Part shown: piece by piece, positions 61,822 through 64,000 of the stretch
Position numbering within the stretch: the stretch's first letter is position 1
How the letters are laid out: each line of letters starts with the position of its first letter
Notes under the pieces: generated by a model
Seen by the model: only the letters and a program-made list of their open reading frames with translations
What the model was told of the DNA's origin: nothing
Databases searched by the model: none
DNA from: Usitatibacter palustris
GTDB taxonomy: Bacteria; Pseudomonadota; Gammaproteobacteria; Burkholderiales; Usitatibacteraceae
Assembly (NCBI RefSeq): GCF_013003985.1
Contig: NZ_CP053073.1
Location: 2,480,001 to 2,544,000, forward strand
Length of the DNA stretch: 64,000 bases
Direction of reading: 5' to 3'
Translations under genes and position numbers: made by a program

Positions 61822-62568
61822 TTACTTGATGATCTTGAGATGGCCTGATTTCACGTGCCCTTCGCGCTTGGCCGCCGCGATGAGGCTCCTTTCGCGCGCG
61901 GCCTTCTCCTGCCACGCGGGGGTGAGAAGACGCATGCCGCGAACGCGCTTCACGGCTTGCAGCATATAGACCGCGCCGCCGATTGCCCACCACCGGTCGC
62001 CCGCGGGCTCCATGAAGCCGAAGCGGCGGCGCCACTGGTCGCTGTCGAAGGGCGGCACGTAGGCCGCCAGGCGGCCGGCATTCACGTCGAAGCCGAGGAG
62101 TGCGAGCCAGTCCTTCACGCGCGGCAGGGATACGAACGTTCCATTCCAGGGATGCTGGTGGCGCGTGAAGCCGATGGAACTGCGCAGGCCCCAGAGGCTC
62201 CACGGATTGAAGCCCAGGATCACGAGTCGGCCCTCGGGCATCATCACGCGGTCGATCTCGCGCAGGACGGCATGGGGATCGGCAGCGAATTCGAGGACGT
62301 GCGGCAGGACGGCGAGGTCGATCGATTGCGTGGCGATCGGCAGCTCGTGGCTCTTGGCCCGCAGGCTCGCACCGTCGCCCCACGGGGCGATGCGCATCCG
62401 GTGCGCGATGCGGCTTTCGCGAAGCAGGTCATGCTCCGCGAGACCGATCTGCAGCGCGTGGTAGCCGAAGATGTCGGGCGCCACGTCATCGAGGTACGCG
62501 CGCTCCTTGCCGAGCAGGTATTGCCCCAGCGGAGTCGCGAACCACTCGTTGAGCGTGTTGGTCGCCAT
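61822..62568 (-). CDS. SAM-dependent methyltransferase beside gloB
   Basis: 248 residues, type 11 methyltransferase pattern: the SAM region is degenerate early (residues about 40-80) but IDLAVLPHVLEFAADPHAVLREIDRVMMPEGRLVILGFNPWS is clear. Homologues sit between gloB and rnhA across Proteobacteria (YafS-like); substrate unknown. First gene of the run to dnaQ. Its ATG is six bases after TAGAAT with no ribosome site. Confidence 0.87.
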   Translation of the reverse strand: MATNTLNEWFATPLGQYLLGKERAYLDDVAPDIFGYHALQIGLAEHDLLRESRIAHRMRIAPWGDGASLRAKSHELPIATQSIDLAVLPHVLEFAADPHAVLREIDRVMMPEGRLVILGFNPWSLWGLRSSIGFTRHQHPWNGTFVSLPRVKDWLALLGFDVNAGRLAAYVPPFDSDQWRRRFGFMEPAGDRWWAIGGAVYMLQAVKRVRGMRLLTPAWQEKAARERSLIAAAKREGHVKSGHLKIIK

Positions 62569-62574
62569 GGGGCA

Positions 62575-62580
62575 ATTCTA
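62575..62580 (-). promoter_or_regulatory. Candidate -10 box of a leaderless methyltransferase transcript
   Basis: The minus strand reads TAGAAT, then TGCCCC, then the ATG at 62568. On the other strand TAGACT (62582-62587) lies eight bases before the gloB ATG, so divergent starts again share a gap of 27 bases. Confidence 0.45.
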
Positions 62581-62595
62581 ATAGACTCTGGGCTC

Positions 62596-63360
62596 ATGCT
62601 GCAGGTCCATCCCGTGCCGGCGTTCCAGGACAACTATCTGTGGGTCCTCGAGGCCAACGGCCGGGCGGCCGTGGTCGATCCGGGCGATGCCGCGCCCATC
62701 GAAGCCTTCCTGTCCGAGCGCCACCTTCCGCTCGCCGCCATCCTCGCCACGCACCACCACGCCGATCATGTCGGGGGATTGTTGCAGCTCGCCCAGCACT
62801 GGAAGTGCCCGGTGTTCGGACCCCGGGGCGAAGCGATCACCGGTCTCACGCAGAAGCTCGCCGAGGGCGATGCCATCGTGGTGCCCGGACTCGACCTGCC
62901 CCTCTCGATCCTCGACGTCCCCGGCCACACGCGCGGCCACATCGCCTATACGGGCGACGGCGTGGCCTTCGTGGGCGACACGCTCTTCGCGTGCGGCTGC
63001 GGCCGGCTGTTCGAGGGCACGCCGGCGCAGATGACCTCCTCGCTCGCGAAGATCGCGCGGCTTCCGGGGCACACGCGCGCGTACTGCGCGCACGAATACA
63101 CGATGTCGAACATCCGCTTCGCCGAGACCGTGGAGCCCGGCAACGCGAAGCTCGCCGCTCGCAAGACACGCGATGCGGCCCGGCGCGCGCGCGGCGAGCC
63201 CACGGTGCCTTCAACCATTGCCGAAGAGCTAGAGACCAATCCCTTCCTGCGATGCGAGGAGCCCGAAGTCATCGCGTCGGCCGAGCGCCACGCGGGACAC
63301 AAGCTTGCCGACGCCGTCGCCGTCTTCGCCGAGATCCGCGCATGGAAAAACAATTTCTGA
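62596..63360 (+). CDS. gloB: Hydroxyacylglutathione hydrolase
   Basis: 254 residues. Metallo-beta-lactamase fold with THHHADHVGG near residue 53, GHTRGHIAY, GDTLFACGCGRLFEGT and the C-terminal glutathione-binding part (CAHEYTMSNIRFA). Second enzyme of methylglyoxal detoxification. Its end overlaps the next gene by 19 bases. Confidence 0.94.
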   Translation: MLQVHPVPAFQDNYLWVLEANGRAAVVDPGDAAPIEAFLSERHLPLAAILATHHHADHVGGLLQLAQHWKCPVFGPRGEAITGLTQKLAEGDAIVVPGLDLPLSILDVPGHTRGHIAYTGDGVAFVGDTLFACGCGRLFEGTPAQMTSSLAKIARLPGHTRAYCAHEYTMSNIRFAETVEPGNAKLAARKTRDAARRARGEPTVPSTIAEELETNPFLRCEEPEVIASAERHAGHKLADAVAVFAEIRAWKNNF

Positions 63361-63830
63361 TTCGCCCGGCCACACCCGGCGACGTCCCTGAACTTCTACG
63401 GCTCGTAAAGGCGCTCGCCGATTACGAGAAGATGTCCGAGCTCGCCGTCGGCACCGCGCCGATGCTGCAGGAGGCGCTCTTCGGCGCAAAGCCTTGCTGC
63501 GAGGCGTTGCTCGTCGAACGTGACGGCCGAGCGGTGGGATTCGCGCTCTACTTCACGACGTTCTCCACGTTCCTGTGCAAGCCCGGCCTCTATCTCGAGG
63601 ATCTCTTCGTCGAGCCCGAGAGCCGCGGGCTGGGTCTCGGGAAGGCGCTGCTGGTTCGCCTCGCCTCGCTCGCGGTCGAGCGCGGCTGCGGCCGCTTCGA
63701 GTGGCGCGTGCTCGACTGGAACGAACCGTCCATCAAGTTCTACGAGTCGCTCGGCGCGGCGCTCATGCCGACCTGGGTGCTCGTGCGGATGGACGCGACG
63801 GGATTCGCAGCACTCGCACGCCGCCCCTGA
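63342..63830 (+). CDS. GNAT acetyltransferase, diamine/thialysine type
   Basis: 162 residues. LIRPATPGDVPELLRLVKALADYEKM at the start, GLYLEDLFVEPESRGLGLGKALL as the acetyl-CoA site, and the RFEWRVLDWNEPSIKFYESLGA block typical of the SAT/PaiA-like group that acetylates polyamines or thialysine. The start lies inside gloB, suggesting coupled translation. Confidence 0.88.
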   Translation: MEKQFLIRPATPGDVPELLRLVKALADYEKMSELAVGTAPMLQEALFGAKPCCEALLVERDGRAVGFALYFTTFSTFLCKPGLYLEDLFVEPESRGLGLGKALLVRLASLAVERGCGRFEWRVLDWNEPSIKFYESLGAALMPTWVLVRMDATGFAALARRP

Positions 63831-63926
63831 CCCGGGACTTCCGGCCTACGACTTCCGGCGGAAGCGGCGCGGCGCCCGACGCGCCAGAATGCTCCGTGCC
63901 GGCATGGCCACGCGAGGAGGCTCCCG

Positions 63927-64000
63927 ATGCTCAAGCGACAGGACGACATCTTCGACCGCGAAGACGAGGGCGCCATGTCCGCGAGGGACCGTGAGCACTT
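63927..64000 (+). CDS. Start of an unrecognised gene, cut by the window end
   Basis: GAGGAGG seven bases before an ATG opens a frame of at least 24 codons (MLKRQDDIFDREDEGAMSAR and on) that runs off the window. The start is strongly charged and hydrophilic. Too short to assign. Confidence 0.5.
   Translation, partial: MLKRQDDIFDREDEGAMSARDREH

Overview
The window is about two thirds G+C, densely coded, and reads as a chromosomal segment of a Betaproteobacterium. The gene families point that way: DUF3305/DUF3306 in a formate dehydrogenase operon, a CysB-type regulator facing cysI-DUF934-cysH-cysD-cysN, adjacent aat and bpt, and gloB/methyltransferase/rnhA/dnaQ. I cannot name the genus from sequence alone. 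No rRNA, tRNA, CRISPR array, phage or complete insertion sequence is visible.

Layout. 1-7.4 kb: a truncated gene end, a GT39-like membrane glycosyltransferase, a MoxR/VWA pair with an SRPBCC protein, a DUF4139 protein, a GNAT enzyme and a lipoprotein SodC. 7.4-16.4 kb, minus strand: a membrane-bound respiratory formate dehydrogenase operon with its chaperone, ferredoxin and small accessory proteins. 16.4-21.5 kb, plus strand: molybdenum cofactor and FDH maturation genes (moaA, fdhD, mobA, moeA) with a GFA protein, an RNA 2-prime-phosphodiesterase and a thioesterase; this run and the FDH operon diverge from one very short shared promoter. 21.6-26.4 kb: a TetR-controlled RND efflux system. 26.5-29 kb: a DUF885 peptidase-like lipoprotein and an unusual Rieske-like protein. 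29.2-41.1 kb: CysB-like regulator, sulfate assimilation genes, sulfate ABC transporter, ferredoxin-NADP reductase and rhodanese. 41.3-44.4 kb: a decaheme cytochrome plus MtrB-type porin behind a perfect FNR box. 44.5-51.2 kb, minus strand: c-type cytochromes, a NapC/NirT tetraheme, and an operon headed by pentaheme nitrite reductase NrfA. 51.3-64 kb: mainly housekeeping genes (aat, bpt, pyrD, ald, rnfB-like, nth, an ECF sigma factor with a cupin partner, a GGDEF/EAL protein, dnaQ, rnhA, gloB).

The most interesting part is the NrfA operon. Behind nrfA lie, in order, a PqqD-like protein, a radical SAM enzyme, a MenA/UbiA-like prenyltransferase, a second radical SAM enzyme, a 50-residue peptide with a PqqA-like W-x2-P-x3-D core, and a third radical SAM enzyme. 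I read this as a candidate peptide-derived, possibly prenylated, redox cofactor pathway tied to nitrite or multiheme respiration. I do not recognise it as a described system.

Together the window describes a respiratory generalist: formate oxidation at the membrane, quinol-linked multiheme cytochromes, outer-membrane electron transfer under anaerobic control, and dissimilatory nitrite reduction. Non-coding features of note are a 64-bp perfect inverted repeat between two convergent genes, a 298-bp IS5-like MITE that split bpt from pyrD, and a recurrent TANNNT-N6-RTG arrangement suggesting leaderless transcripts.
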